From Alternaria dauci (taxonomy: Eukaryota > Ascomycota > Dothideomycetes > Pleosporales > Pleosporaceae), in assembly GCF_042100115.1 (NCBI RefSeq), contig NC_091280.1:806001-870000 (forward strand): 64,000 nucleotides of DNA, given 5' to 3'. The notes under the pieces are model-generated. The model was not told where the DNA came from, searched no databases, and saw only the letters and a list, made by a program, of their open reading frames with translations. The number at the start of each line of letters is the position of its first letter. Position 1 is the stretch's first letter. Of the stretch, positions 37,771 to 48,913 are shown piece by piece. Position numbers and translations under genes: made by a program.

Positions 37771-38977
37771 AGGGCCATGAAAGTGAAAGGCGGGTTTGCG
37801 CACGGCTGACAGAGGATTTGTTGTGGTTGATGTTGTTGCTAATCTGGGGTTGTTAGCGATTGCCATTTTGGGCGCACGCGACTGCGCAAGAATACGCGTG
37901 TTGACGACGGACACGGCAGTGAGAGAGCTGAGGATGTGGGCGCGTCTGGGTTGGAGGTGGGGTCGGAGGGTGAGGCTAGCGTCGGTAAAGTGACGCGAGG
38001 GATCAGGAGGGGTAGTGAGGAATATATGTTGCAGAGGCTGAAACGCACGTGACTACGTACCAGATGGTGGCGGCGGCGAGGTATCAAAGAGTGGGCGGCG
38101 GGCGGTGATGAGTCAGACTTTATATCGCCGACACGTTTGTTAAGGTGGGCCAAGCGCGTAGGAGGCAGAGGCAATAACGGCGTGGTGCAGCTGTGCGCCC
38201 TCTGTCAAGATGTGCGACAACAACACAAACGTTGGCGATGTAGTGCACGGATGGTGACGGTGGGCTGGATGCTCAGACGGGCGGGCGGTGAGCGCTAGTG
38301 TCAAGCGGGTGCAGACAGACGGGGGGGATGGATGCGCAATATTAATTATGTCGGGTTTAGTCGGTGCAGCAGCCTAGCACTTTTTGTCGAGATGTGACGG
38401 ATCTCGGACTGGTGACGGAGGTGTGGCGGGGGAGTGCAAGTAAGGTTGGGTGATGGGGAGCAGGCGCGTATTGATTGGAGGCAGATCAAGAAAATGGACT
38501 CAAGAACGTCGAAGACAGACGCGAGGGGAGAGGCATTGGGGTTAAGTAGCCCGGCCCTTCCATCTCCGAGCCAAGCCTCGCAGCAGCCCCTGACCTGCCA
38601 CTAACCTGGACGGGGTACGTGTCCTTGCCCACCACTTGACCATCTGCACCCGCAACGCCGCCCGCTGCTGGGTTGTCGACTCTTTTCCGACACCTGCGCG
38701 CCCAACTTGCACCGCGCTGCTGCCCTGCCGATGACTCTGTTGCTGGAACGGATGCCGTCGACGCGTCGCAGCGAGCTCGACAGCTCTGCACTATGATCCC
38801 TGTCAACGGGGCCCGTGCGTGCAGGGGTGGGTAATTCGCTCTTTCCAAATTTTTTGCGACCACTTGCATCTTGCGCATTGCTTCAGGCTGCAACACCACA
38901 GCCTTGAACAAACTTCCGGTCAAGGCCATCCCCGCGCCCCAGCCAGCGACCCCTCGACATCCACTGTGCCTACGAAA
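37771..38977. other. Divergent promoter region BDF1 / Utp12-domain gene
   Basis: About 1.2 kb, GC-rich with G/GT-rich tracts near 38280-38340. The first part (37771-37914) may encode an N-terminal extension of BDF1. No other gene seen. Confidence 0.5.
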
Positions 38978-40279
38978 ATGCCTGCCGCAGTAGCAACCCC
39001 GAAGAGCCACGACCGCCGGCCGGCGAAGAAGCCCAAGTTGGCGCAATCCTCTGCGACCGTCCGCCAAAATGGCCTCAAAGCACTAGTGAATGGAAATGCG
39101 GCAAAGCCCACAGCAAAGCCAAACAGCCCAAAGAATGCGCGGGCAGACAGAGTCGACGACGCCACTGCTGTTATCCAGGGACCCGCCGATGCGCACATGG
39201 CAGATGCAGACGTCATTGAAATCAGCAGCGCCGAGGAGGAGAGTGAAGACGATTCGGACAGCGAGCACGAGGATCCCACACAAAACGGCGCCGCTGCCGA
39301 CGAGGACAATGCTGCGGAGCCGGAAGAGCTTACATTCGGGGACCGATTGCGCGCAGAAGGCCCTGAGCCTGTCCAGGAATCACGAATCATTAGCGTCGAA
39401 GACGCATTCGACCCCAACCCGGAGCGCGCAGTGGCGACGACCAAGAACCGCCCTCTGGCACCGCCAAATGCAAACTCTCTCGGCACTGTCCTGACCCAAG
39501 CCCTGCGCACCAACGACAAGGAGCTCCTCGATTCATGTCTCCAGGTTGTGGATGTAGAGTCAGTATACGCTACGGTAGAGCGGTTACCTTCGCCGCTGGT
39601 TGGCACATTGTTGCAGAGGTTGGCTGAGCGACTTCACCGAAGCCCTGGCCGGGCTGGCATGTTGATGGCTTGGGTACAATGGAGTCTTGCTGTAAGCAAT
39701 CCGCGTCCGAACTGAACGAAGCATCAACTGACAGATCTGCAGGCCCACGGTGGATACCTCGCTTCCCAGCCACACATCGTCAAGCAACTGACCGCACTCA
39801 ACAAAGTTTTGAAAGAGCGCTCGAGCGGTCTCATGCCGCTCATGTCGTTGAAGGGGCGCCTGGATATGCTCCAAGCTCAACTTGATCTGAGGAAACGAAA
39901 CCAAGCCGCCAACGACGATGCCGACGAAGCGCTAGTCTACGTCGAGGGTCAGGACGACTACGTCTCCGATGACGAGTCTGTCGATGGCGCCACTACAACC
40001 CCGAAACGAGCGCGCGCAGAGATGGATGAGGACGACGATAGCTCCTCAGACGACATGGGCCTGAACATGGAGATGGACGACGTTTCCGACGAGGGCAGCG
40101 AAGGTTCCGATGAAGACCTCATCGACGACGAGGCGGAAGAGACGGACGATGACGAGGGCGAGGATATGTCGGAACCCATGAGTGACGATCTGGAAGAGGG
40201 CGATTCCGAGAGCGGAGATGAATCAAAACCGGAGCGACGATCAACTGCCGCGCGGGCAGGACTCAAGAGCCGGCGCTGA
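38978..40279 (+). CDS. Utp12-domain nucleolar protein (Utp5/WDR43 C-terminal-like)
   Basis: Exon 1 38978-39691 and exon 2 39743-40279; 416 residues. The Utp12/DUF fold lies about residues 165-290: SLGTVLTQALRTNDKELLDS, VYATVERLPSPLVGTLLQRL, AWVQWSLAAHGGYLASQPHI (spanning the exon junction) and SLKGRLDMLQAQLDLR. This resembles the C-terminal domain of Utp5/WDR43, a t-UTP component of the small-subunit processome that couples rDNA transcription with 18S pre-rRNA processing. The N-terminal WD40 propeller is absent; the first 160 residues are disordered with an acidic block and a basic NLS-like stretch (RRPAKKPKL). The C-terminal 90 residues are strongly acidic and end in basic AARAGLKSRR. Confidence 0.8.
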
Positions 40280-40673
40280 GGGTTGAAGGGGAGGTTCGTA
40301 TTATTTGTACAGTCTACGACGGCCCGCGAACCAAACTGCTTGGCGCGTCCGATCATCCAAAATGGGATTCACGCATAGGCGTTCATCTAGGTGGCGTTGA
40401 TACCTTACTTACGACAATCTACACGAAGGTTACATCTCTTCAATATATTCGCTTTCGCAGACGCCGTTGGTTTGCATGTCGTGGGAACAAACACACTGCA
40501 TACAAGCAGTCATTCTGGTGGTCTCAGACACGTCTCAGCCTTGTCATCAGTCAGAGACACTCCCAGCTGTGAAGGCTTGTTACGTCAAGTATGCACAGCG
40601 CGCTGTCACCTCACGATACAATCTTCTTTTTTTCTCAGCGCTGATATCACAACATTTTCATAAATCTCTCGAC
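40280..40673. other. Spacer
   Basis: About 390 bp with the 3' end of the Utp12-domain gene and the promoter of the first orphan of the run. A TATA-like ATATATTC lies near 40443. Confidence 0.4.
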
Positions 40674-41905
40674 ATGAAATCTAACACACACCACCTGGAC
40701 GCTATAATCCCAAAGCTTGACAGCCAACCATCACAATCTGATCACTATCCACAGCTTCGCCGCAGAGCAAACGGGCAACTTTTTGTTCATCCTGACCCTA
40801 GCCAACCAGAAAAAATCTACGCTGCGATCTTAGATCTCAACGGCGATCCTATCCACCGCAACAAACCATCCCCAGTCTTGCGTCGCACAACTTCAGGCCA
40901 TCTTTTTCAATCCAGAAACCAGCCGTAAGGAAAGTGAATCGCGCACCTTCGACTCTCCAAGACAGATTCCATTGAGACTAACGGTACAAACATACCTGAA
41001 GCGCGACTCACCTCACAAGCGAGACATTAGAGCGGAAAGATATGGTTAATAGACACAGTCTTCGTCTTGTTTTCCAAGATGAGGGCCTCACTATAGAACA
41101 ACTGGAGCAGAGCAACTTGGTTGTTAGACACGCCATACCTACATATCGCACTCCTGGCCTCACCAACGAGGAACTATCAGAGCCAGAAAAACGGGCTATA
41201 CATATCATGGGAGATTGGAGTAACATAACCATAGTTCCTACACAGCCCACTCATCGCATTGCACCTTCAGACTCGTCACTGCCGCAGCCTCAACATCTGA
41301 TTGGAACGGCGCCCCCGTATACACTGATGCAAGCAGGTCATGAACACGACGCACAGGGTCAAGTGGCTCTGCATACGAATACATACGATGCCGACCGTAT
41401 ACCTAGTCCGAATGGACCGTGTGCGTCGACCACTGCCATCCAATCCACAGCCAATCCAGCTGAATTGAGCGAAGAGGAGGCATTGCGTGAATGGAAGCAG
41501 AGGATGGCGAGGAGCATGGACCCCGCCGAAGAAGCTGCCGATGATGAGCGTACAATGGAACTTCGCAATGCTACATCAAACGGTGTTCGCCTCGTGAGTA
41601 GTTGTTCCAATCTCCGCACTCACTTCAAAGTCGACGGGGAACTCAGTGTGGATGCAGCGAGGGACAGAATGCGCGAACCCTTCTCTAAGACTTACTGCCA
41701 CGGGTTTGATCGTCATGACTCTTACGGCAGGTCTAGGAACTTGCCGCGCCCTAAAACTATGACGGTCACGAATTCGAAAGCGGGTGAAAAAAAGGTAGTG
41801 AGCATGGATCGTTTCCCATTTCTTACACCTCTTACTAAGGAAGAGCAGAGTTTTGAGACCGGGAGGGACGATATCTGGACGCAAATTGCTCGCGGCCGGA
41901 AATAG
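40674..41905 (+). CDS. Orphan disordered protein 1 of the 40.7-44.4 kb run
   Basis: Exon 1 40674-40924 and exon 2 41002-41905 with a 77-nt GTAAGG...GACTAACG...CTGAAG intron; 384 residues. The intron joins QSRNQP to ATHLTSETLERKDMVN in a frame open on both sides, which argues that the two frames are one gene. The N-terminal exon has a small duplication: PQLRRRANGQLF and PVLRRTTSGHLF, 40 residues apart. A helical charged segment (LSEEEALREWKQRMARSMDP) lies near 240, and a conserved-looking end follows (RFPFLTPLTKEEQSFETGRD). No signal peptide or membrane span. Not recognised. Confidence 0.6.
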
Positions 41906-42144
41906 TTGGATGTTCCTCATTTTGTTTCTTCCAGTCTGAAGCGCGTTCTATCCTCATCATCCATCGAAATTCATCTTGGTCTAGACCATCTTGATCTTTT
42001 AAATCCCCTGATGCTTCTTCTACCTCCATCTAGTGTACATCCGATCTTTCACCTTTTTTTCTCGCGCCAATGGTCGCTCTCTCAACGCTGTATGCGTAGC
42101 ACATTCACCATGTACTTTTCCGCATATTTAATGGGAAAGCTACA

Positions 42145-43122
42145 ATGGTTGCTTCTAACTGCATTCTAAGACGTCATCCGACCAGCAACATGACAACTCA
42201 ACAAAGGGGCAGTTTGGATGGCATGAGGCGCAGACAAGAAGTTGCACATATGGAAGCGTGTCATATTCCACGTGCGACATCTAATAGGAATCTCCGCGCT
42301 GCTTTCCAAGCAGGTGAACATCAGGAGGGTGAAATGGTAACACCCGCTTTTACAACCAATGGGTACTCTACTGCAGGTATCAGTAATCTTCCGCACTTTG
42401 GACCGGTTCCCTCTGCTTCAGTCAGTCGGTCTTCCACCTGTCAGGATTCAGTCACCATCGAGAAACGTCGGCGATATAACACCAACCGCTTTCTTCCAGT
42501 GCCTTCGCAATCTTTCCAAGAACCCGAGCCAGTCCCGACACGCCATGCTAGAAACCCTACCAACCCAGATATTGTCTCTACAGAACATGTCTGGCGCAAC
42601 ATCACGCAAGATGTCTATTCTGTCTCTCCGGATGAACCTGCACGGCCTTCGTCTTCGTCGTCCAGCTCTGAAGATACCATCGTAGAACTTGATTCAACGC
42701 TAACTGTATATGAAGACCGGAGTGCCCAGAATCAAGAGCTCAATCAGCGCAGCTACGAGTCTGATAGCTCGTACGTACAGTCAATACGCCCAACTATTGG
42801 CAACCCCTACCAGCACAATTACAAGGATCGCGACAGGCAGCGCCTCACACAAACTGAATCCAATACCGATTCTGATACCATACAAGTGCCCAATCACGAA
42901 TGCGATACAACCTTGATTGGCTTTCAATGTGCCAAACAGTATATCAACCAAGGAACGAGCTCATCTTACTATTCTGGAAGGAACGAAGTAGATAAGCCTG
43001 TCGTGCGAAAAGTTGTACTTCGGGTCCTTGACAAAGTGCAAAGTCGAGGCAATCAGATTGCTGATGCCGTCAGATTACGGCTGTCTAAAACGAAGGCTTG
43101 GACAGGCGATGATGATACATGA
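42145..43122 (+). CDS. Orphan disordered protein 2 of the run
   Basis: Single exon, 325 residues; a second good ATG is at 42190 (310 residues). Ser/Asn/Gln-rich and disordered, with a poly-Ser tract (PSSSSSSSEDT) near residue 170. The C-terminal 45 residues form a basic amphipathic helix region (KPVVRKVVLRVLDKVQSRGN, then ADAVRLRLSKTKAW). It starts 240 bp after the previous orphan on the same strand. No family recognised, no signal peptide. Codon use is similar to neighbours. Confidence 0.6.
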   Translation: MVASNCILRRHPTSNMTTQQRGSLDGMRRRQEVAHMEACHIPRATSNRNLRAAFQAGEHQEGEMVTPAFTTNGYSTAGISNLPHFGPVPSASVSRSSTCQDSVTIEKRRRYNTNRFLPVPSQSFQEPEPVPTRHARNPTNPDIVSTEHVWRNITQDVYSVSPDEPARPSSSSSSSEDTIVELDSTLTVYEDRSAQNQELNQRSYESDSSYVQSIRPTIGNPYQHNYKDRDRQRLTQTESNTDSDTIQVPNHECDTTLIGFQCAKQYINQGTSSSYYSGRNEVDKPVVRKVVLRVLDKVQSRGNQIADAVRLRLSKTKAWTGDDDT

Positions 43123-43613
43123 TTTGAACTCGGTCATGAGAAGCAGTGGAGACATTGGTCAAGAATAGCCAGTCCCTTGTACCTGGGTTAACTCCATCCT
43201 GTGTCGGATTTTGTATCTACTTTGAGCTACATAGGTACAGTGCCTCAACCTCATTGACGGCTGTCAAATCAAGAATAATGGAGTCTTTGTCTTCTTCACA
43301 GATGTGGAATCTACTACACTTGTCAAGCCTTTGTTCTGCGCATCTTCCGTAAAACAATGCGCTTCTCAAACTTGCTCTTTGCTACTGATGTCACGAGAAT
43401 ACTATAAGTGTTTTCTATCATACAAACTCAGCTCCTATGTACATCTACGCAGCACTTATTCTTTATCGACTGGCATCTCTTCCCTGGAAGGTACCGTCCC
43501 AGGTAAAACCACTTACACCAACGATCCATTAACCTCTCGCCCATTGCCCCATCATCCGTTCGTCCATCATTCCTCGACGGCCCGTAGTCAAGTCCGTGCA
43601 AAAAACGTTGACG
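43123..43613. other. Spacer in the orphan run
   Basis: About 490 bp; promoter side of the third orphan. An overlapping frame 43304-43900 in another register is not supported. Confidence 0.4.
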
Positions 43614-44420
43614 ATGCGACGACCTCGTCAGGACATGACTATCACCACAAATTCCCCAGTTCAACTGACCTTCCTCCTCAGTCCAACGCCCACGACCACT
43701 ACCTTCCACATCAACTCACCTACCCTGCCCCCATTTTCCGGGTGTCAGAATTTTCTCTTCAGCGCCACTCCGTCTCTGAGCTCAAAAAGATCTCGCGACG
43801 ATTCTCCGATCCTGCCTCCATCACCACCACTTCCTCTTTTCCAACATCGCTGTTTCTCCACGCCCACATCAACCCTCCCAGCCTACCCGACACCGCGTAG
43901 CTTCTATGGTGATAGTATCAATCCCAACTCATCAATGTCTGCTCACTCATCTACTAACTCAAATCTGTCCACTGCGGAGACAGCTGTGGAGGGCCATCTG
44001 GAACCACAGACGACGCGCCTAAGTGACATTCTGCCCAATGATATGGACTTTTATGCTGGAGAGCATGAAGAACTGCTCAATGTTGATATAGAACCAGGTA
44101 TCGCTGTCGAACAACCCGAGCAGTCGGAACAGGTTGAATCGGCACCAAGACAAGGAGAGAATGTTGACGAGTTGGTGTTGGGACCAGAGATCCAAGGCGC
44201 ATTGCCAGTTATCAATGGGCAGGACTTTGACTACTACCCGCCACCGTCGCATTACGTGCCACCGTCGCAGCAGCTGCTGAGGGAAAGAGTGAACAAGGAA
44301 ATGATCCGTAGACCCAGTCATAAATTAATGAAGAAAAATAGGGGCGACGGTAGTGGTGGTGGTTTCAGGATTCTGTGGAGGAAAATACAACGTAAAGTCA
44401 AGAAAATGAGGAGGTCATAG
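43614..44420 (+). CDS. Orphan disordered protein 3 of the run
   Basis: Single exon, 268 residues from ATG 43614. The N-terminal 100 residues are Pro/Ser/Thr-rich (ILPPSPPLPLF). The middle is acidic (NDMDFYAGEHEELLNVDIEP), and YYPPPSHYVPPSQQLLRERV precedes a strongly basic C-terminus (ILWRKIQRKVKKMRRS). The acidic-middle, basic-end architecture parallels orphan 2 but no residue-level homology is evident. No family recognised. Confidence 0.55.
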   Translation: MRRPRQDMTITTNSPVQLTFLLSPTPTTTTFHINSPTLPPFSGCQNFLFSATPSLSSKRSRDDSPILPPSPPLPLFQHRCFSTPTSTLPAYPTPRSFYGDSINPNSSMSAHSSTNSNLSTAETAVEGHLEPQTTRLSDILPNDMDFYAGEHEELLNVDIEPGIAVEQPEQSEQVESAPRQGENVDELVLGPEIQGALPVINGQDFDYYPPPSHYVPPSQQLLRERVNKEMIRRPSHKLMKKNRGDGSGGGFRILWRKIQRKVKKMRRS

Positions 44421-44735
44421 TTTTTATGCTCTGCTCGCTTGTAGTATTTTATAGATATAGCATTTCAATGGATGCGCCGTTGATGACGAAAACGAAAAAC
44501 TATTTATCAAGATCTCTCCCAGCAAGTTTCATCGATTCTTTCTCACATCTGTAATTACATCACTTCCAATCACGATCTCAATATCAGGTGGAGAAATCTC
44601 ACACAAAGCAAAGCCACATGCGGCTCGAGCCACATCAATTCAGAAAACTACACAAAGAACGGTATCTCTATCCCCTAGGGTATCGTATCAACAATCTCCC
44701 TTCTCCTCTCCTCTCCTTGACACCAGTTCCACTCT
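44421..44735. other. Convergent 3' spacer
   Basis: About 315 bp between orphan 3 and the wall-protein gene; no feature seen. Confidence 0.4.
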
Positions 44736-45214
44736 CTACAAGAAAAGAGCAGCGACAGCACCGACACCGGCAAGCGCACCGCCGACCTTGAAGCCGGAAG
44801 CAGCGCCAGTGAACTCGGGGTAAGGAGCACCGGTTCCGCTACCGCTGGGGGCAGCAGTGCCGGAAGCGATGGGCAAGGTGCCGACGGAAGACGCTTCCGG
44901 GACCGTGGGAGGAACGCCGGTGCCGCCCATGACGGGGGCGGAGGAAGAGAGTGTAGCGGCCAGAGGGGTGGTGGTGGGGTAGTAGGCGCTGGACACGGAG
45001 GGGGCGACGGGTGTGTGTGCCAGGGTCCTGCGGGGAAGTTATTAGTGATTTGATTGGAGACGATATGGGATTGAATGTGGTAGGATGACAGGGGGATGCA
45101 AGGGTAGACTTACTCGGTGACGGTGATAGTGACGGCAGCAGAGCAGACCTCCTCAGAGGGGTACTGAGCAGCGACAGCTGCGACGAGAGAAGCGGCAACA
45201 ATGGAGAAACGCAT
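44736..45214 (-). CDS. Small GPI-anchored cell-wall protein
   Basis: Exon 1 45214-45114 and exon 2 45027-44736 (86-nt GTAAGT...CACTAATAAC...CGCAG intron) give 130 residues. Signal peptide MRFSIVAASLVAAVAA, then a short mature part with a single Cys (EEVCSAAVTITVTETL), a Ser/Thr/Pro-rich stalk suited to O-mannosylation, and a C-terminal hydrophobic tail (GGALAGVGAVAALFL) after small residues (GAAS), the layout of a GPI-attachment signal. It is probably a plasma-membrane/cell-wall mannoprotein. Specific function unknown. Confidence 0.8.
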
Positions 45215-46390
45215 GTTGATGGTTGGTGGTTTGTTGAAAGGTGTTGGTGAAAGTAAGAAGATGGGTATCAAAAAGAGACAAACGTCGAGTTGTGGGTAGT
45301 AAAGACTATAGTTGGACTTGGCTTGCAAGATGAAAAGAGTGGCTAACAGTAAACTAAGTACTATTGATTATTTGAGATCGTAGGATGAAGAAGGATGAAA
45401 GGTAGGGCATGAGGCGGTACAGAGGGTCTTATACAGGGCTCATATTGGCAGTCATGGGACGGAGAGATGGAAGGGTAGTATTACATGTGGGTTAGGACGC
45501 GCCAGCCTCGCTCAACGATCGACTGCAGTGATTCATTTCCTCACAGCTGGGGGTCTAGATTGGATGGGACATCCTTGCACGACAGGTCTGGCGAGCTACG
45601 TAAAGGGTTCGCAGGTTGGGATGGGCGATAGCGGAGATTGTGTTGGTTGATCGACGGGTGGTAGGAGCGCGATGCTTGAAGTTTTGAAAGCCGTGTGATT
45701 GCGTCGATGGTAGTGAGGGAGTGTTGCGCGTCTTTCTGGACTTTTTGTGATTTCTGTTTGCGCGCATGATTTTGCGACATGCTTTTGTCGTTTTTGTCGT
45801 TTCATAGTCGTTGAATTCTTTCACATCGAGGCACACGACATGTCTTTGGTGAACATGTTGTTTCGAAACAGCCCCAATCAAACCGTCAACTAACAAAGCG
45901 GCCGACATATGAAGGTCATTTTGATAGGAGCGGCACGATATTAGCATGCGGCGCCTTCCACCGTCCTGAGACGTTGGTGGGCCCCTGACGCTAGCCAAAT
46001 TCCGCTTAGGCTGTTTTCTTGAACATGAATGCTCCGCGCGTCAGGAAATGTGCCTGTCGATCTTGCCTCTCCGTCTCAATCAAATCCGCTTTTTTTTTGC
46101 ATGGAAGGAGACGGCGAGCAGAGGGATGGGAGTCGCAGACGTCATACTGGGTGAGTAAAGGCATTGCGATGAGAAAACGGTGGTAAGCTGATCGTCATAT
46201 AGACAGAAGGTGATGTGAGGAGCTTCGTATTCGCTAATCTAGCAACGAACAGAAATCCGGGGTATACCGTATGGCTCTAGAGTCGTTAGTGATGCCGCGT
46301 TCCGGTGGCTGCAACACTGACCCAATATCAAGACACCTCCAACGCCAGACATGCTTACGCCTCAGCTGCCGAAAAATGCCAAAATCAGCT
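45215..46390. other. Spacer with wall-protein promoter
   Basis: About 1.2 kb. The frame 45555-45998 minus is open but has no protein signature. Contains the poly-T run TTTTTTTTT near 46090. Otherwise nothing recognised. Confidence 0.5.
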
Positions 46391-48682
46391 CTACTTCACC
46401 CTGCCCATGATCGGATCAGGAGGTGATTCTTCTCCGATAGGTTCTGCAGCCTTTGCTTTGACCGCGTTCAACATGCCCCGGTCAAAGTCGTCCCTCGTCT
46501 TCAATACAGCTTCCACCCATGTAATAGTAACGTCCCGATAGGCCGTCTTGAACTCGACATATGCAAACTGCACTTGCGACTTGTCGCACTCAAGCAGCTT
46601 AAGGAACTCCTGCACAGCACGCCACCGTTGCATGATGTCGGCACCTTGCTCGCCAAATGTCCTGAACCATTCAAATGCTGTGAGAAGATCGTCTTTCATC
46701 TTTGCTGCAAACTGGTCGGTTCTCTTAAACTTGGCACCCTTGTTGCGCACAGCCCCAAGATACTGAACAAGCAGTTCGTCGGCGAGAGAGTCGATAATAA
46801 GATCGCGCAGCGAACGGTGAATGCGGGGGAGGAACTCCTCCACATAGTCTTTGAAGGTTGTGATGATAGAAGCCATATCAGTCCTCGAGTACCATTCCGG
46901 TGTAAAGAACTTGGAAAGAACTGGCTTCAGATCGACAATAAAGATGAGCTCACTAAACACTTGTATGCAGTGGGATGAAATGTCGATATAACCGTTCTTC
47001 GCTTCGTCCACGTTCCTGGCCAGCTTGTCGATCATGTAGTCTTGCGAGACGATGGGTGTGACTTCACGTTCAAAGACGGTCAAGAACGAGGCTCCACCAC
47101 TACCGTCGATATCGTCGTCAATGCAAATGATTTGGTCATTTGCGAGCGCAATCAGCCATTCTTGCAAAACATATGTCTCGTCCTCGTCTTGCACGAAATT
47201 TGGCCCGAGATATTTGGCCTTTTCATCATCAATGAGCTGAGTCCATATACGCTGGCGAGACAATAGGGCACGGAACATGGCGTCAACTACACCGTCAGCG
47301 ACGTCAGGGCGCTGACTACTGGCGGCGACACCGATGTTCTGGCTGAAAAGTGTCCACATATCTCCCAGTGATCTTGTTTGTGTGATGCCTTCAAAGTTGG
47401 TCTCGTATGCTGTTTTGTCTTGCTCCAGGAATCTTTGTCTGTCTTGGTTGTTGATGCGTTCCATGTACTGGTCGACGGCCTGTATAATAACGGAGCGGTA
47501 GGTACGTATCAGCTCGGGGCTGCGGTTATCGATGACATGCGGCTGCAGTTGCTCTTCCGAGTACCCAAGTTTCTGCATCTTAACGTAGTACTTGTCGACC
47601 CAGTTGATGACAGCTAGCAGGTACTGAGGTCCGAGAGCTTCATCGTCGGCAAACTCCATGAGGAAGTCGTGCATCTGCTTGTGGTAGATGTTTGTGTATG
47701 TATCGAAGATCTTCCACTTCTTCGGCATGAGATCGACCATACCCAGCTTGACTGTGTTGAGGTTGTTAAAGTACCACTTGAAGGACTTTTCAATCTTATC
47801 CGGGTCTTGCATAAACTCTTCTCTGGCTGCGTCCATTTCCGCCTTGCAAACATATTCAATCGAAGTGATGAACTTCTCCTTGTAGCCGCGAAGTTCCTTG
47901 GGTCCTTGGGTGATGGACTTGAAGCGAGACGCCAGGTCTCCAAACTCCCTCTGTGCATCCTGCAGGGCCTTGATCTTCTTGTCCGTCTTCTCCTCTTCCT
48001 CAACCACGATGGCCAAACGGACCACCATGCCTACGTTGTCCGTCTGCACCAGCTGTATCAGGTTTATGCACGCCTCTCCGACATGTCTGTCAAACCACTC
48101 TACGACGTCGTCGAGGCGCGCGAAGAGGTCTTGTACGGTGACGCCGCTCTCGAGTGTGAGATTGTCAATGAGCTCAGTGGAGGTGTCACTGTTCTTGATC
48201 TGGCCCATGGCCTCGTCGCGGATGTCTCGTAGCTGCGTCAGGCCGTAGTGGACTTGCAACAGATTGGGCTGGTTGGCCGGGTCTTGGTCGTCCTGTGCCA
48301 GCAGGATCTCGAGGTTCTCGAGGCGGTCTTCGAAAGCCTCAATGTCATTGCGCATCTTCTCGACGGATTCAAAGTTCTTGTGCGTCTGCGCGACCAAGTT
48401 GATGTGCGGAAAGTCCTGAATCATATTCTGGGCCTCTGCGCATAGCTTGTCTATCTTCATCATCTCCTCCTTGATGAGGTTGACGGTGCGCTGGCCCTCG
48501 GTGATGCTGCTCATGCCCGACTGGGTCAGCTCGAGCTGCTCCTTGAGCCCATGGCGGAGTTGGCCGTCTACAGCCGCCTTCTTGCGCGTGAATTCGGCCT
48601 TGAGTCCGGGTATCTTGTCGAGGTCCTCCGGGTGTCGCAGCAGCTCGGCGAGCTTGACGGTCGCCGACTCGACATCGTCCAT
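46391..48682 (-). CDS. SEC6: Exocyst complex component Sec6 (EXOC3)
   Basis: Single exon, 763 residues, the usual fungal Sec6 length. N-terminal coiled coil (about 1-150: LAELLRHPEDLDKIPGLKAE, VNLIKEEMMKIDKLCAEAQN) is followed by the helical-bundle Sec6 domain (about 190-740) with WFDRHVGEACINLIQLVQTD, EYVCKAEMDAAREEFMQDPD, DDIDGSGGASFLTVFEREV and CIQVFSELIFIVDLKPVLSK. Sec6 is a subunit of the octameric exocyst that tethers secretory vesicles at the plasma membrane and binds the SNARE Sec9, important for hyphal tip growth. It diverges from DPH3 across 231 bp. Confidence 0.95.
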   Translation of the reverse strand: MDDVESATVKLAELLRHPEDLDKIPGLKAEFTRKKAAVDGQLRHGLKEQLELTQSGMSSITEGQRTVNLIKEEMMKIDKLCAEAQNMIQDFPHINLVAQTHKNFESVEKMRNDIEAFEDRLENLEILLAQDDQDPANQPNLLQVHYGLTQLRDIRDEAMGQIKNSDTSTELIDNLTLESGVTVQDLFARLDDVVEWFDRHVGEACINLIQLVQTDNVGMVVRLAIVVEEEEKTDKKIKALQDAQREFGDLASRFKSITQGPKELRGYKEKFITSIEYVCKAEMDAAREEFMQDPDKIEKSFKWYFNNLNTVKLGMVDLMPKKWKIFDTYTNIYHKQMHDFLMEFADDEALGPQYLLAVINWVDKYYVKMQKLGYSEEQLQPHVIDNRSPELIRTYRSVIIQAVDQYMERINNQDRQRFLEQDKTAYETNFEGITQTRSLGDMWTLFSQNIGVAASSQRPDVADGVVDAMFRALLSRQRIWTQLIDDEKAKYLGPNFVQDEDETYVLQEWLIALANDQIICIDDDIDGSGGASFLTVFEREVTPIVSQDYMIDKLARNVDEAKNGYIDISSHCIQVFSELIFIVDLKPVLSKFFTPEWYSRTDMASIITTFKDYVEEFLPRIHRSLRDLIIDSLADELLVQYLGAVRNKGAKFKRTDQFAAKMKDDLLTAFEWFRTFGEQGADIMQRWRAVQEFLKLLECDKSQVQFAYVEFKTAYRDVTITWVEAVLKTRDDFDRGMLNAVKAKAAEPIGEESPPDPIMGRVK

Positions 48683-48913
48683 GGTTCTAGACGTGGATCA
48701 ATTCGGCAGGCACGCGCCCATGGTAGGGTGCAGGTGGCAGACGGCGTTGTTGCTGTACGTGTTCGGAGCTTCGGGTAGTAGTCTGGGGCTGATGCAGGTC
48801 GAGGGCTTAGCGTGCCGGAGGTGCGCTGCGGGCAAAAGTTCCCACCCCGCCAACTTCCTTCGCAGTCGCCGACAAACCCTCTCATTCTTTTCCACGCCCA
48901 CGCCCACAAAGTC
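48683..48913. promoter_or_regulatory. Bidirectional promoter SEC6 / DPH3
   Basis: Only 231 bp separate two start codons pointing away from each other, so both promoters and 5' leaders must share this segment. No TATA box is seen, as expected for housekeeping genes. Confidence 0.6.

Noticed and set aside
38486..39067. 193-codon minus-strand frame in the BDF1/Utp12-domain spacer
   Set aside because: Overlaps the start of the Utp12-domain gene on the other strand and has no recognisable protein features.
45555..45998. 147-codon minus-strand frame
   Set aside because: Composition is random-like, no motif, no splice-supported extension.
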